Positions 19,494 through 27,796 of a stretch of 38,305 nucleotides of DNA are shown here, piece after piece. A model generated the notes under the pieces. It saw nothing but the letters and a program-made list of their open reading frames with translations, did no database searches and was not told where the DNA came from. The DNA comes from Deltaproteobacteria bacterium (lineage in GTDB: Bacteria; Myxococcota_A; Polyangia; JACPQR01), in contig JACPQR010000198.1 of assembly GCA_016190375.1 (NCBI GenBank), positions 1 to 38,305 of the forward strand, in the 5' to 3' direction. Position numbers and translations under genes: made by a program. Positions within the stretch are counted from its first letter, which is position 1. The number at the start of each line of letters is the position of its first letter.

Positions 19494-21722
19494 CTACCGC
19501 CGCACGAAGCGCGTGAAGTGGATCTGCTCCGGGCTGTCGTCGGTCGCCCGGTCGTCCCAGACCAGCGCGAACTCTCCGCGACCGACGAGCTCGTCGCCAA
19601 GGAAGCCGATCGGGAAGTCCTCGTTCCACCCGAAGGCGATCGAAGGGTGGAGCGCGCTTCCGCTGCCGCCGTGGTCCGTGACGCGCAGCTCCTCGATGAC
19701 CTCGTCGCCCTCGCGCGAGACGCGCGCGAAGACGACCTCGGGATGCTCGTCGTCGGCGAACCGGCTGTCGTACCAGGTCACGCCGTAGTCCTCTCCGGTC
19801 CAGACCAGCGTGGGCGCGTTCTGGTTCGTCTCGAGCTCCGTCATCCGCAGCGTGGTCCCCGCGAGCGTCCCCCTCGAGTCCATCCGCAGGAAGTAGATCT
19901 CCTCGTTCTCGCCCTGTCCCTCGGGGCTCCCCTCGAACACCGCGGCGAACTCGCCCGCGTCGTCGTTCCAGACGAGCCCCGTGCGCGTGCCCGCGGCCTG
20001 GGCGCCCGTCGTCACGCGTACGGGAGCCCCCGTCACGAAGCCCAGCTCGCTGACCATGGCGAAGTAGACGTCACCGGTCCCCGCGCCGACCCAGATGACG
20101 CCGAAGCCCTCGGGGCTCCAGGCGATCGACGCCGCGGTCGCGGCGATCTCGTCGTCGGAGACCTGCACCGCGCCGCCGAAGCCCGACCAGTAGCTCCAGA
20201 ACGAGTCGACGCGGCGGAACCAGATCTGCTTGGAGCCGGTCTGGTCGTCCTCGTAGGCGACGCCGAAGCCCTCGCCGAGCACGAAGAACCACGGGCTCCA
20301 CGCGATCGCCGGCCTCTCGGCGTTCGAGAGACCGGACGTGATCGGCGTGTTGGCGCCGCCCGGGAATCCGTAGCTCGTGACGTTGCCGAAGAAGATCTGC
20401 GAGGCGCCCGCGGGCGTGTCGCTCCAGGCGAGCCCGAAGCCGAGGTCGCCGCCGGGCGCGATCGAGACGACAGCGGACTCGGCCGACAGGGACGCCACCT
20501 GCACCGGAGGGTAGAAGTCGCCCAGGAAACCGAAGCCGCAGGTCGGCAGGAGCGTCTCCATCTCGTCGTCGATCTCGACCGAAGGGAAGTCGAAGAAGCT
20601 CGACGGGAAGAAGCTCCGCCAGTCGAGCGGGCAGAGGTTGAAGTGACGCGCCGTGAAGACCACGACCCCGCGTCCACCCACGTCCTCGACCCACGAGATC
20701 CCGTAGCCGTACTCGAAGAAGTGCCACCACCAGCTCCAGGGGCCGCCGTACCAGCTCCAGATCGTGTTGTAGTTGAACGCGATCGCCGGGTACTGCTGCG
20801 GGAAGGCCGAGGGGCTCACGACGCCGTCGTCGCCCGGCGCACGCTCGATCCCGCCGGCCTCGCTGAGGCAGGCGCCGTTGCCGCAGAACTCGCCGGCGGC
20901 GCAGGTCGTGCCGCAGGTGCCGCAGTTCTGTTCGTTGTAGCGGATGTCGACGCAGGCCTCGGCGCCCGCGCAGCAGGCCGAGCCGGGCCCGCAGCCGTCC
21001 TCGAGGGGATTGCAGTCGGCGCCGCCGAGCTCGGCGCCATCGGCGCCGCAGACGTCGACGTGCCCCGGGTTGACGCCGGGATCGGCGTCGTCGCAATCGC
21101 AGCGGAATGCGTCGCGGACCTCGTCGCAGCCCTGGAAGCCGTCGTCGTCCTCGTCGGGGCAGAGGTCCAGGGGATCGATCACCCCGTCGCAGTCGTCGTC
21201 GATCCCGTTGCAGCGCTCCTCCTGCCCCTCGAAGACCTCCGGGTCGCGGTCGTTGCAATCGTCCGGGAACGCGACGCCGTCGCCGTCGCCGTCCTCGCCC
21301 GGGCGGCCGCACTCGCCGTCCACGCACTCCTCGTCCTCGGCGCACTCGCCGACGCCGGCCTCCAAGTCGTTGCAGTCGTCGTCGGCCGGGACGCCATCAT
21401 CATCGTTGTCGTCGTCGGGATCGACGCAAAAACCCAGCTGGCACACCTGGCCGCCGGCGCATGCGCCGTCGGGCGCGCACTGGTCGAGCCCGTCGTCGGG
21501 GACGCAGGCCCCCTCTGCCGGATCGCACACGAACCCCTGGGCGCACCCACCTCGATCCTCGATGATGTCGCAGGGTCCGCCTGCCTCGGGCCCGCAGCGA
21601 TCGCCCCTCAAGACCTGCCCCTCGGGACAGGTCGGCGCACCGTTGCCCCCGGGCTGCGTGCCAGCATCGCCGCAGGCAGTCAGGAAGAGACAGAGACCCC
21701 ACACCGTCACGCGGAAGCGCAC
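19494..21722 (-). CDS. Lipoprotein with MopE-like Cys/Asp-rich region and beta-propeller-like repeats
   Basis: 742 residues from GTG 21722, which directly opens a lipoprotein signal (LFLTAC at about 12-17). Residues about 30-280 are Cys- and Asp-rich. They include several MopE-type metal-binding stretches (DDDGVPADDDCND, DGDGVAFPDDCNDRDP, RCNGIDDDCDGVIDPLD) and a CGTCGTTCAAG motif seen in myxobacterial surface proteins. The rest consists of about seven repeats with the core P-x-I-A-(F/W)-x-x-x-(F/Y)-G-V-x-(W/Y), each followed by a strand such as QIWFRRV or VVFARV, consistent with a seven-bladed propeller. One blade is extremely aromatic (WSWYGGPWSWWWHFF). No enzyme residues are recognised; a binding role at the outer membrane is inferred. 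First gene of a two-gene unit with the M15 peptidase. Confidence 0.8.
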   Translation of the reverse strand: MRFRVTVWGLCLFLTACGDAGTQPGGNGAPTCPEGQVLRGDRCGPEAGGPCDIIEDRGGCAQGFVCDPAEGACVPDDGLDQCAPDGACAGGQVCQLGFCVDPDDDNDDDGVPADDDCNDLEAGVGECAEDEECVDGECGRPGEDGDGDGVAFPDDCNDRDPEVFEGQEERCNGIDDDCDGVIDPLDLCPDEDDDGFQGCDEVRDAFRCDCDDADPGVNPGHVDVCGADGAELGGADCNPLEDGCGPGSACCAGAEACVDIRYNEQNCGTCGTTCAAGEFCGNGACLSEAGGIERAPGDDGVVSPSAFPQQYPAIAFNYNTIWSWYGGPWSWWWHFFEYGYGISWVEDVGGRGVVVFTARHFNLCPLDWRSFFPSSFFDFPSVEIDDEMETLLPTCGFGFLGDFYPPVQVASLSAESAVVSIAPGGDLGFGLAWSDTPAGASQIFFGNVTSYGFPGGANTPITSGLSNAERPAIAWSPWFFVLGEGFGVAYEDDQTGSKQIWFRRVDSFWSYWSGFGGAVQVSDDEIAATAASIAWSPEGFGVIWVGAGTGDVYFAMVSELGFVTGAPVRVTTGAQAAGTRTGLVWNDDAGEFAAVFEGSPEGQGENEEIYFLRMDSRGTLAGTTLRMTELETNQNAPTLVWTGEDYGVTWYDSRFADDEHPEVVFARVSREGDEVIEELRVTDHGGSGSALHPSIAFGWNEDFPIGFLGDELVGRGEFALVWDDRATDDSPEQIHFTRFVRR

Positions 21723-21801
21723 GGCCCGATGGTAACGCGTATCGGCCGCGGCTGTCCCTTCCCCCTGTCCGTGTCGGGCGCGCGCACGTAGAATCGGCCC
21801 G

Positions 21802-22494
21802 ATGGGCGAGGGAGCGCGGAGCCTTCGCCGAGCCGCCAGGGAGGCTCGGCAGATCCTGGCTGAAGCGATGGGCGCGTTGCAGGAGGACCCGGGGCCCGCG
21901 CTCGCGGTCCAGGAAGTGACCGCGCATCTCGCCGACGCGGTCGGGGTGCTCTTCGCCGCGGAGCGAACCAGCCGAGACCAGGGCGCCGTCGAAGGCACGA
22001 GCCGTGCGCGCGAGCAACTGTCGGCCTGCCTGGCCAAGCTCCAGGACGTCCGCGTGCCCGACAGGATCGGATCGACCGTGACGCAGGCGGTCGCGCGGGC
22101 TCTCTCGACGCTCCACGACGCCGCGGAAAGGCGCGAGCGGGCGGCGGCCCGGGAGGCGAGGCTCTCCGATCCTCCGACGGCCGGGAGGGCCGTCAAGGTC
22201 GAGGTCACCTTCCTGGGCGAGACGAACTTCTACGTCGGTTTCTCCGGCGACCTCTCGGATGGCGGCCTGTTCGTCGCGACGTACGAGCTCCTGCCGGTCG
22301 GCTCGAACTTGACGGTCGAGGTGACGCTGCCGGACGAGCATCGCGTCGTCGCGAGCGGCCGCGTCGCGTGGGTGCGGGAGGAGGGCGAGTCGACGCCCGG
22401 AATGGGCGTACACCTCGAACCACTCCCCGAGACCGACATGAAGTCCATCCGGAGCTTCATGCGGAAGCGTGAGCCGATATTCTGGATGGAGTGA
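21802..22494 (+). CDS. PilZ-domain protein (Myxococcus paralogous type)
   Basis: 230 residues. The N-terminal half (1-125) is helical and Ala/Arg-rich. Residues about 128-225 form a PilZ domain of the TIGR02266 type found in many copies in Myxococcota: VEVTFLGETNFYVGFSGDLS, DGGLFVATYELLPVG and GRVAWVRE. The second c-di-GMP motif, D-x-S-x-x-G, is present (DLSDGG, 150-155). The first, RxxxR, is not: the corresponding place reads Arg-Ala-Val-Lys-Val. Binding of c-di-GMP is therefore uncertain. Divergent from the lipoprotein gene with 79 bp between starts. A role in motility or surface regulation would be typical, but is inference. Confidence 0.85.
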   Translation: MGEGARSLRRAAREARQILAEAMGALQEDPGPALAVQEVTAHLADAVGVLFAAERTSRDQGAVEGTSRAREQLSACLAKLQDVRVPDRIGSTVTQAVARALSTLHDAAERRERAAAREARLSDPPTAGRAVKVEVTFLGETNFYVGFSGDLSDGGLFVATYELLPVGSNLTVEVTLPDEHRVVASGRVAWVREEGESTPGMGVHLEPLPETDMKSIRSFMRKREPIFWME

Positions 22495-22534
22495 CGCCGG
22501 TTCTCCTTGCTCCGGCGCGCCGGGCGGCTAGGAT

Positions 22535-22548
22535 ATGACCGTTATCAT
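22535..22548. promoter_or_regulatory. ATGA-N6-TCAT dyad upstream of the hemerythrin gene
   Basis: ATGA CCGTTA TCAT lies 22 bp before the GTG start at 22570, in one of the few AT-rich spots of this stretch. The TGA-N6-TCA core matches the general layout of CRP/FNR-family sites. This would suit an oxygen- or NO-related hemerythrin protein. It could equally be part of the promoter itself. Confidence 0.25.
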
Positions 22549-22569
22549 CACGCCTTGGCAAGGAGCCCC

Positions 22570-23106
22570 GTGACCCCGATCCTGCCCCGAAGACAATCCA
22601 CCCACGAGCCGGACGACGCCGTCGGTCTCATGCTGGCGTGCCACACGCGGATCCGCTCGTTCGGATCGCTGGCCGCGCGCATCGCCCTCGACACGAGCCC
22701 ATCCGACGAGGAGGTGGCCGAGGCCGCCGCCGCGCTCCACAGGTACTTCTCGGTGGCGCTTCCGCTGCACGTCGCGGACGAGGATCTCTCGCTCCGGCCG
22801 CGGCTCGAGCGCTTCGGCGCGCCGGCCGAGGTGCGCGAGGCCCTCTCGCGGATGTCCATGCAGCACCTGGACATCGACCAGGTCCTTGCCGAGGCGCTCC
22901 CGCTCTGGCTCGCGCTTTCTCGCGGCGAGGCGTCCAGAGCGCAGCGCTCCAAGGACCTCGTCTCCCTCGGCCGGAGCCTGGGCGAACACTTCGACGGGCA
23001 CCTCGATCTCGAGGAGCGCGTGATCTTCCCGGTCGTGCGCACGCTGCTCCCGGCCGACGAGGAGGAAGCGCTCGCAGGCGAGATTCGACGCAGAAGGAGC
23101 GTCTAG
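22570..23106 (+). CDS. Hemerythrin HHE-domain protein
   Basis: 178 residues from GTG 22570, chosen because AGGAG lies just upstream. It is a four-helix protein with the spaced His/Glu ligands of the HHE cation-binding family: CHTRIRSF, LPLHVADEDLSLRPRLE, MSMQHLDIDQ and GEHFDGHLDLEERVIFPVV. Such cytoplasmic domains bind a di-iron centre and are linked to oxygen, NO or iron handling. There is no fused sensor or regulator domain. It follows the PilZ gene by 75 bp on the same strand and ends exactly where the convergent kinase gene ends, with no base between the stop codons. The specific role is unknown. Confidence 0.82.
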   Translation: MTPILPRRQSTHEPDDAVGLMLACHTRIRSFGSLAARIALDTSPSDEEVAEAAAALHRYFSVALPLHVADEDLSLRPRLERFGAPAEVREALSRMSMQHLDIDQVLAEALPLWLALSRGEASRAQRSKDLVSLGRSLGEHFDGHLDLEERVIFPVVRTLLPADEEEALAGEIRRRRSV

Positions 23107-24351
23107 TCACTCCGACAGCAGGCGCCGGGCCTCGGGGTGCGCGTGATCGATGGCGAGCACACGCTCGAGCGCCGCTCGGGCGCCTGCTCGATCGCCGGCG
23201 GCCAGGAGCCTCCGCGCTCGGTCCATCAGCGCCTTGACCTCTTCCTCCTCGTCACGAGGGCTCGCGGGCGCGGCGTCGTCGGGCGCCGGTGCGGCCGCGT
23301 CGGCGGCGCCGGCCGCCGGAGGCGGCGCCGGATGGAACGCCGGGATCGCTCCGCTCCGGGGTGACACGACCTCGACCGTCGCCGGCACCGCATCGTCCTG
23401 CCCCGCGTCCTCGCCTACGGCGCCCTGCATCGAGTTTCGGACGGCGAGCCCGGCTCCGACGAGCGCCAGGATGATCGCGACGGCCCCGATCAGCTTCCGC
23501 GTCGAGCTGACGGCTGCCGAGCTCACGGCGGCGTCGCCGCTCATCGCTCGGTGGAGATCGCCCGCGCGCGCCAGCCGCTCCCCGGGGTCCTTCGCCAGCG
23601 TGGCGAGGATCGCACGCGCCACCCTCCGTTCGACGCCCGCGGGCATCGCCGCGGGATCGGAGCGCAAGACATTGTTCGAGACGGCCTCGACGTCCTCTCC
23701 CGGGAAGGGGTGGCGCCCGCAGGCGAGCTCGTAGGCGACCACGCCCAGCGACCAGACGTCGGAGGCGCGTCCGAACTCGCCGCGAGCGAGCGCCTCGGGA
23801 GCCGCGTAGCTCGGCGTCCCGAGGAACGTCCCTTCGCGCGTCACCTGGGCGTCGGGCAGCCGCGCGACTCCGAAGTCGGCGAGCTTCACGCACCCGTCGT
23901 TCGCGAGGAGGATGTTCGCAGGCTTGACGTCGCGGTGAACGATCCCCGCCTCGTGCGCCGCGTCCAGGGCCTCGCCGACGGCGCGGACTATCCGGAGCGC
24001 CTCCGCCTGGGGCCACGGCCCCGGCGTGCAGTCCATCCGATCGCGAAGCGACTCGCCCTCCACGTACTCGAACACGGAGTACGCGCCCATCTCGTCGTCG
24101 ATGCCGGTGTCGTGCACGGCGACGACCGCGGGGTGGCGCAGCTTCGCGACGGCGCGCGCCTCGTTCTTGAACCGCTCCTCGAACGTGAGCCTGGCTTTCT
24201 CGGGAAGGCCGCCGAGTCTCACGGTCTTGATCGCCACCATGCGATCGAGCGTCGGGTCGCGCGCGAGAAAGACCGTCCCCATGCCCCCTTCTCCGATCAC
24301 GCGGACCACCTCGTAGCGACCGATCCGCCTCGGCTGGTCGAGATCGCTCAT
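23107..24351 (-). CDS. Hanks-type Ser/Thr protein kinase with transmembrane segment and TPR-like tail
   Basis: 414 residues from ATG 24351, overlapping the oppF stop as ATGA. The kinase domain is complete (about 10-270): Gly-loop IGEGGMGTVF (19-28), Lys42 in VAIKTV, catalytic HRDVKPANILL (Asp141), DFG (159-161), GTPSYAAPE and SDVWSLGVVAYELA. One transmembrane helix follows (about 287-304, LIGAVAIILALVGAGLA). The outer part is rich in Ala and Pro and ends with a TPR-like helix pair (ARRLLAAGDRAGARAALERV). The first Cys-free Gly-loop and all catalytic residues are intact, so it should be active. Its place at the end of an ABC-ATPase operon suggests a link with peptide uptake, but no direct evidence shows this. 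Confidence 0.92.
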   Translation of the reverse strand: MSDLDQPRRIGRYEVVRVIGEGGMGTVFLARDPTLDRMVAIKTVRLGGLPEKARLTFEERFKNEARAVAKLRHPAVVAVHDTGIDDEMGAYSVFEYVEGESLRDRMDCTPGPWPQAEALRIVRAVGEALDAAHEAGIVHRDVKPANILLANDGCVKLADFGVARLPDAQVTREGTFLGTPSYAAPEALARGEFGRASDVWSLGVVAYELACGRHPFPGEDVEAVSNNVLRSDPAAMPAGVERRVARAILATLAKDPGERLARAGDLHRAMSGDAAVSSAAVSSTRKLIGAVAIILALVGAGLAVRNSMQGAVGEDAGQDDAVPATVEVVSPRSGAIPAFHPAPPPAAGAADAAAPAPDDAAPASPRDEEEEVKALMDRARRLLAAGDRAGARAALERVLAIDHAHPEARRLLSE

Positions 24352-25346
24352 GCCTTGTGGCAGGCGACGACGTGCCCGGTCGAGATCGGCCGCAGCGCCG
24401 GCGCCTCCTTGTCGCACAGACCCTTCTCGGCGATCGAGCAGCGCGGGTGGAAGGAGCATCCGGGCGGCGGACGTATCGGCGAGGGCACGTCGCCGGCGAG
24501 GAGGATCCTCGCGCGCTTGGCTCCCGGGCTGGGCACCGGAACCGCGGACAGAAGCGCTCTCGTGTAAGGGTGCAGAGGATCCTTGTAGAGGTCCTGGCTC
24601 GACGCCAGCTCCACGACCTTGCCCAGGTACATCACGGCGACGCGGCGTGACAGGTACTCGACGATCTTCAGGTCGTGCGCGATGAACAGGTACGCGAGCC
24701 CGAGCTCCTCCTGCAGGTCCTTGAGCAGGTTGACGATCTGCGCCTGGATGCTCACGTCCAGGGCGGAGAGCGGCTCGTCGGCCACGATGAACCTGGGTCG
24801 CGCGGCGAGCGCCCGGGCGACGCCGATGCGCTGCCGCTGGCCGCCCGAGAACTCGTGGGGGTAGCGGGTCATCGCGCTCGAGCCCAGTCCGACCTTCTCC
24901 AGCAGCGCCACCACCTCGTCGTCGACCGCGCGACGACCCGACGCGAGCCCGTGGATCCGAACGGGCTCGCCGACGATGTCCTTCACCTTCATGCGAGGGT
25001 TGAGCGAGGAGTACGGGTCCTGGAAGATGATCTGCATGTGCCGCCGGAAGCGGCGCAGCTCGCGCGCGCCGAGCGCCACGACGTCCCTGCCGTCGAAGTG
25101 GACGGTCCCTGCCGTCGGCTCGATCAGCCGCAGGATGGCGCGCCCGAACGTGCTCTTGCCGCAGCCCGACTCACCCACGAGCCCCACGGTCTCCGAGGCG
25201 CCGATGTCGAGCGACACGCCGTCGACGGCCCGAACGAACGCGGTGCGTCGCGAGAAGAACCCCGAGCGCAGCGGGAAGTGCTTCTTCAGACCGACCACGC
25301 GAACGAGCGGCTCCGGGGTCGCGGTCGGCGCGTTCTCGTCAGCCAT
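24348..25346 (-). CDS. oppF: Oligopeptide/dipeptide ABC transporter ATP-binding protein, OppF/DppF type
   Basis: 332 residues. ABC ATPase with Walker A GESGCGKST (about 59-67), Q-loop IIFQDPYSSLNPR, signature FSGGQRQRIG, Walker B FIVADEPLSALD and switch His in FIAHDL. The C-terminal extension with Cys-rich PPGCSFHPRCSIAEKGLC is the oligo_HPY domain of peptide transporters, where Cys residues may bind an iron-sulphur cluster. It pairs with the upstream OppD-type ATPase (8-bp overlap) as the two motor subunits of a peptide or nickel-type importer. No permease or solute-binding gene is in this window, so the substrate is open. Confidence 0.92.
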   Translation of the reverse strand: MADENAPTATPEPLVRVVGLKKHFPLRSGFFSRRTAFVRAVDGVSLDIGASETVGLVGESGCGKSTFGRAILRLIEPTAGTVHFDGRDVVALGARELRRFRRHMQIIFQDPYSSLNPRMKVKDIVGEPVRIHGLASGRRAVDDEVVALLEKVGLGSSAMTRYPHEFSGGQRQRIGVARALAARPRFIVADEPLSALDVSIQAQIVNLLKDLQEELGLAYLFIAHDLKIVEYLSRRVAVMYLGKVVELASSQDLYKDPLHPYTRALLSAVPVPSPGAKRARILLAGDVPSPIRPPPGCSFHPRCSIAEKGLCDKEAPALRPISTGHVVACHKA

Positions 25347-26376
25347 GGTCGGATCGCTCCAGGGGCCTCGTGTCCGCCTCGCCCGAGCACAGGTAGCAGC
25401 GCGACAGGTGAGACGCGGTCACCTCGTACAGCGGAGGCACCGCCGTCCGGCAGCGCTCGAAGGCCTCTTCGCAGCGGTCTTCGAACCGGCACCCCGGGGG
25501 CAGGTGCCGCAAGTCGGGCACCATGCCGCGGATCGCGGGCAGCCGCCCTGCGCGATCGGTCTTCTCGTCGAGCTTCGGGATGGAGCGGAGCAGCCCGCGC
25601 GTGTACGGATGGCTCGGGCTGTGGAACAGGTCCTCGGTCGAGCCCTGCTCGACGACCTTACCGGCGTACATCACGACGACCCGCGTGGCGAACTCGGCCA
25701 CGACGCCGAGGTCATGAGTGATGAGGACGATGCTCATCCCGAGCTCCCGCTGCAGCCGGCCGAGCAGGTCGAGGATCTGGGCCTGGATCGTGACGTCGAG
25801 CGCCGTCGTGGGCTCGTCGGCCAGGAGGATCGAGGGATTGCAGGCGAGCGCCATGGCGATCATGATGCGCTGGCGCATCCCGCCGGACAGCTCGTGCGGA
25901 TAGGAGTCGACGCGGTCCTCGGGGGCGGGAATCCCGCAGAGCTGCATGAGCTCGATCGCGCGGGCGCGGGCCGCGCGGCGACCCGGGCTCTGGTGCAGCA
26001 GGATCGCCTCCATGATCTGGTCGCCCACGGTGAAGACGGGGTTCAGCGAGGTCATCGGCTCCTGGAAGATCATGGAGATCCTGGCGCCGCGCAGCTCGCG
26101 CATCCGGGCCTCGCTGAGCTTCAGGAGATCCTGCCCCTGGAAGAGGATCTGCCCGGACTCGATCCGGCCGGGCGACTGGACCAGGCGGAGGATCGACAGC
26201 GCGGTCACGCTCTTGCCGCAGCCCGACTCCCCGACGACGCCGACCGTCGTCCCGGCGGGCACGGTCAACGACAGCCCGTCCACCGCGCGGATCACGCCCT
26301 CGTCCGAGCTGAACGTGGTCACGAGGTCGCGGATCTCCAGGACCGTGTCGGCCAATGCGGCGCGGAAGATTAGCAT
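25339..26376 (-). CDS. oppD: Oligopeptide/dipeptide ABC transporter ATP-binding protein, OppD/DppD type
   Basis: 345 residues from ATG 26376; the frame stays open upstream but that part is low-complexity and unlike the family. Motifs: Walker A GESGCGKSV, Q-loop MIFQEPMTSLNPVF, signature LSGGMRQRIMIA, Walker B LLADEPTTALD, His in LITHDLGVV, then an oligo_HPY tail with PPGCRFEDRCEEAFERC. It is the partner of the following OppF-type protein. First gene of the oppD-oppF-kinase unit. The start is weakly supported by a purine-rich GAAGAG upstream. It is divergent from a lipoprotein gene; a perfect inverted repeat lies between them. Confidence 0.92.
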   Translation of the reverse strand: MLIFRAALADTVLEIRDLVTTFSSDEGVIRAVDGLSLTVPAGTTVGVVGESGCGKSVTALSILRLVQSPGRIESGQILFQGQDLLKLSEARMRELRGARISMIFQEPMTSLNPVFTVGDQIMEAILLHQSPGRRAARARAIELMQLCGIPAPEDRVDSYPHELSGGMRQRIMIAMALACNPSILLADEPTTALDVTIQAQILDLLGRLQRELGMSIVLITHDLGVVAEFATRVVVMYAGKVVEQGSTEDLFHSPSHPYTRGLLRSIPKLDEKTDRAGRLPAIRGMVPDLRHLPPGCRFEDRCEEAFERCRTAVPPLYEVTASHLSRCYLCSGEADTRPLERSDHG

Positions 26377-26401
26377 GCACTCTTCGCCTTGGGTGCCGCG
26401 A

Positions 26402-26436
26402 GCTAGCCCAACTTCCGTCCAGGAAGTTGGGCTAGC
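26402..26436. repeat. Perfect 15-bp inverted repeat between divergent genes
   Basis: GCTAGCCCAACTTCC, a 5-base loop (GTCCA) and the exact reverse complement. It lies 25 bp upstream of oppD and 11 bp upstream of the lipoprotein start at 26448, so it would sit in or next to both leaders. It has no T run and cannot terminate either neighbour in the usual way. It could be a regulator site, an mRNA hairpin masking the ribosome site at 26448, or a mobile palindrome. Confidence 0.85.
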
Positions 26437-26447
26437 ATCCGCGGGCC

Positions 26448-27728
26448 ATGTCCGCCCGCCTTGCATCACTGGGTCTCGCGGCGCTCCTCGCGTCCTGCGG
26501 AGGCAAGGCCGGCTACGTTCCGCCCACCGGCGAAGACGCCGCAGCCGCCGACGCCGACGCTGGCGACGACGCGGCCAGCGCCGACGCGAGCGCCGACGCG
26601 GAGCCCCCGACCTGCACCGTCGACGAGGACGGCGACCGATCGACCTCGGCCGACTGCGGCGGGCGTGACTGCGACGATGGGGATCCGTCGATCCGCCCGG
26701 GGGCGGACGACCCCGGGGAGTGGACGTTCGAGACCGTCGACGCCGGCGGCTGGGCCCTGGGCCCCTCGCTCGCGTTGGACCGGGCGGGCGAGGTGCACCT
26801 GGTCTACGAGAACCTGTCCGAGGGCACCCTGAGCCACGCCACGAAGGCCGGTGACGAGTGGGTCGTCGAGGCCATCGAGGCCGGGGGCCGAGGAGCGGCG
26901 CTCGCGATCGACGGCGAGGGCGTCCTGCACGTACTTCACGAGTCGGACGATGGCCTCCGCCATGCCCGGCTCGGCGCGGAGGGCTGGGCGTCCGACGACG
27001 CCGCGCGGCCCGCGGAGGGGCACCGCCTGGCGCAACCATCGCTCGCGATCGATGGCGACGGTCGACTGCGGCTCGCCTTCCGCGACGTCGCGGCCGGCTC
27101 CAGCGCGCTCCACCTCGGGACCTGGGACGGCGACTGGACGATCGCGCCGCTCGCGCGGGGGGGCCTCGCGGACCCGCCGGACGACGGGGCGCCCTCGCTG
27201 GCGGCCGACGCGGAGGGGACGGTTCACGTGGTCTTCACCAGCGGAGGCGAGCTTCGCCACGTCGCCCTGGTCGGAGACGAGCCCGTCGCCGACGCGATCG
27301 CGCCGGGCGCCGACGCGTCGGCGCCGCGACTGGCCTTCGATCCGTCGGGCAACGCCGTCGTGGCCTACCGGAACGAGACCGATCGGTCGCTGTGGATCGC
27401 GCGGTCGGACGGCGAGACCTGGGCGGTCGAGACCGTCGACGCGCGCAACGACCCCGGCCAACCGGCGCTCGCCGTCGATCGTCAAGGAGCGATCCACCTC
27501 CTCTATCACGCCGCGGGAAACTTCGACCTCCGGTACGCCACGAACGCGTTCGGCGACTGGGTCTTCCAGACGGTCGACCGCTCTGGCGAGGCCGGAACGG
27601 CCATCGCGATCGACGGCGACGGAGCGATTCAGATGGGCTTCGCCACGACCGATAGCGACCTGCGCTTCGCAGGGCACGTGGGCGGGGACGGGATCGACCA
27701 GGACTGCAGCGGGAAGATCGACGGGTAA
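26448..27728 (+). CDS. Lipoprotein: seven-bladed propeller set between the halves of a MopE-type motif
   Basis: 426 residues. Lipoprotein signal with LLASC (Cys17), then an Ala/Asp-rich linker (30-52). Residues about 56-87 hold the first half of a MopE-type metal-binding module (DEDGDRSTSADCGGRDCDDG, then DPSIRPGADD). The second half, GGDGIDQDCSGKIDG, forms the very C-terminus. Between them lie seven repeats with the core P-(S/A)-L-A-(I/L)-D-x-x-G-x-(V/L)-H-(L/V): PSLALDRAGEVHLVY, AALAIDGEGVLHVLH, PSLAIDGDGRLRLAF, PSLAADAEGTVHVVF, PRLAFDPSGNAVVAY, PALAVDRQGAIHLLY and TAIAIDGDGAIQMGF. This predicts a seven-bladed beta-propeller. The function is unknown; it is probably a surface binding protein. 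The nearby inverted repeat may affect its expression. Confidence 0.8.
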   Translation: MSARLASLGLAALLASCGGKAGYVPPTGEDAAAADADAGDDAASADASADAEPPTCTVDEDGDRSTSADCGGRDCDDGDPSIRPGADDPGEWTFETVDAGGWALGPSLALDRAGEVHLVYENLSEGTLSHATKAGDEWVVEAIEAGGRGAALAIDGEGVLHVLHESDDGLRHARLGAEGWASDDAARPAEGHRLAQPSLAIDGDGRLRLAFRDVAAGSSALHLGTWDGDWTIAPLARGGLADPPDDGAPSLAADAEGTVHVVFTSGGELRHVALVGDEPVADAIAPGADASAPRLAFDPSGNAVVAYRNETDRSLWIARSDGETWAVETVDARNDPGQPALAVDRQGAIHLLYHAAGNFDLRYATNAFGDWVFQTVDRSGEAGTAIAIDGDGAIQMGFATTDSDLRFAGHVGGDGIDQDCSGKIDG

Positions 27729-27748
27729 CGGATCCCACGGTTGACCTT

Positions 27749-27776
27749 GGCTGCAGGCCGGGCTACGCCTGCAGCC
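27749..27776. terminator. 10-bp perfect hairpin between lipoprotein and EF-G2 genes
   Basis: GGCTGCAGGC, an 8-base loop and GCCTGCAGCC. It starts 20 bp after the lipoprotein stop and ends 20 bp before the EF-G2 start. There is no T run, so it is at best a terminator or 3'-end stabiliser; it could also be a leader hairpin of the EF-G2 mRNA. Confidence 0.45.
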
Positions 27777-27796
27777 CTCCGGGAGATCACCATCTG

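Noticed and set aside
17296..19629. A 777-codon antisense frame over the metallopeptidase end, the small genes and the M15 gene
   Set aside because: It crosses several convincing genes in other frames and its sequence is Arg/Gly low-complexity.
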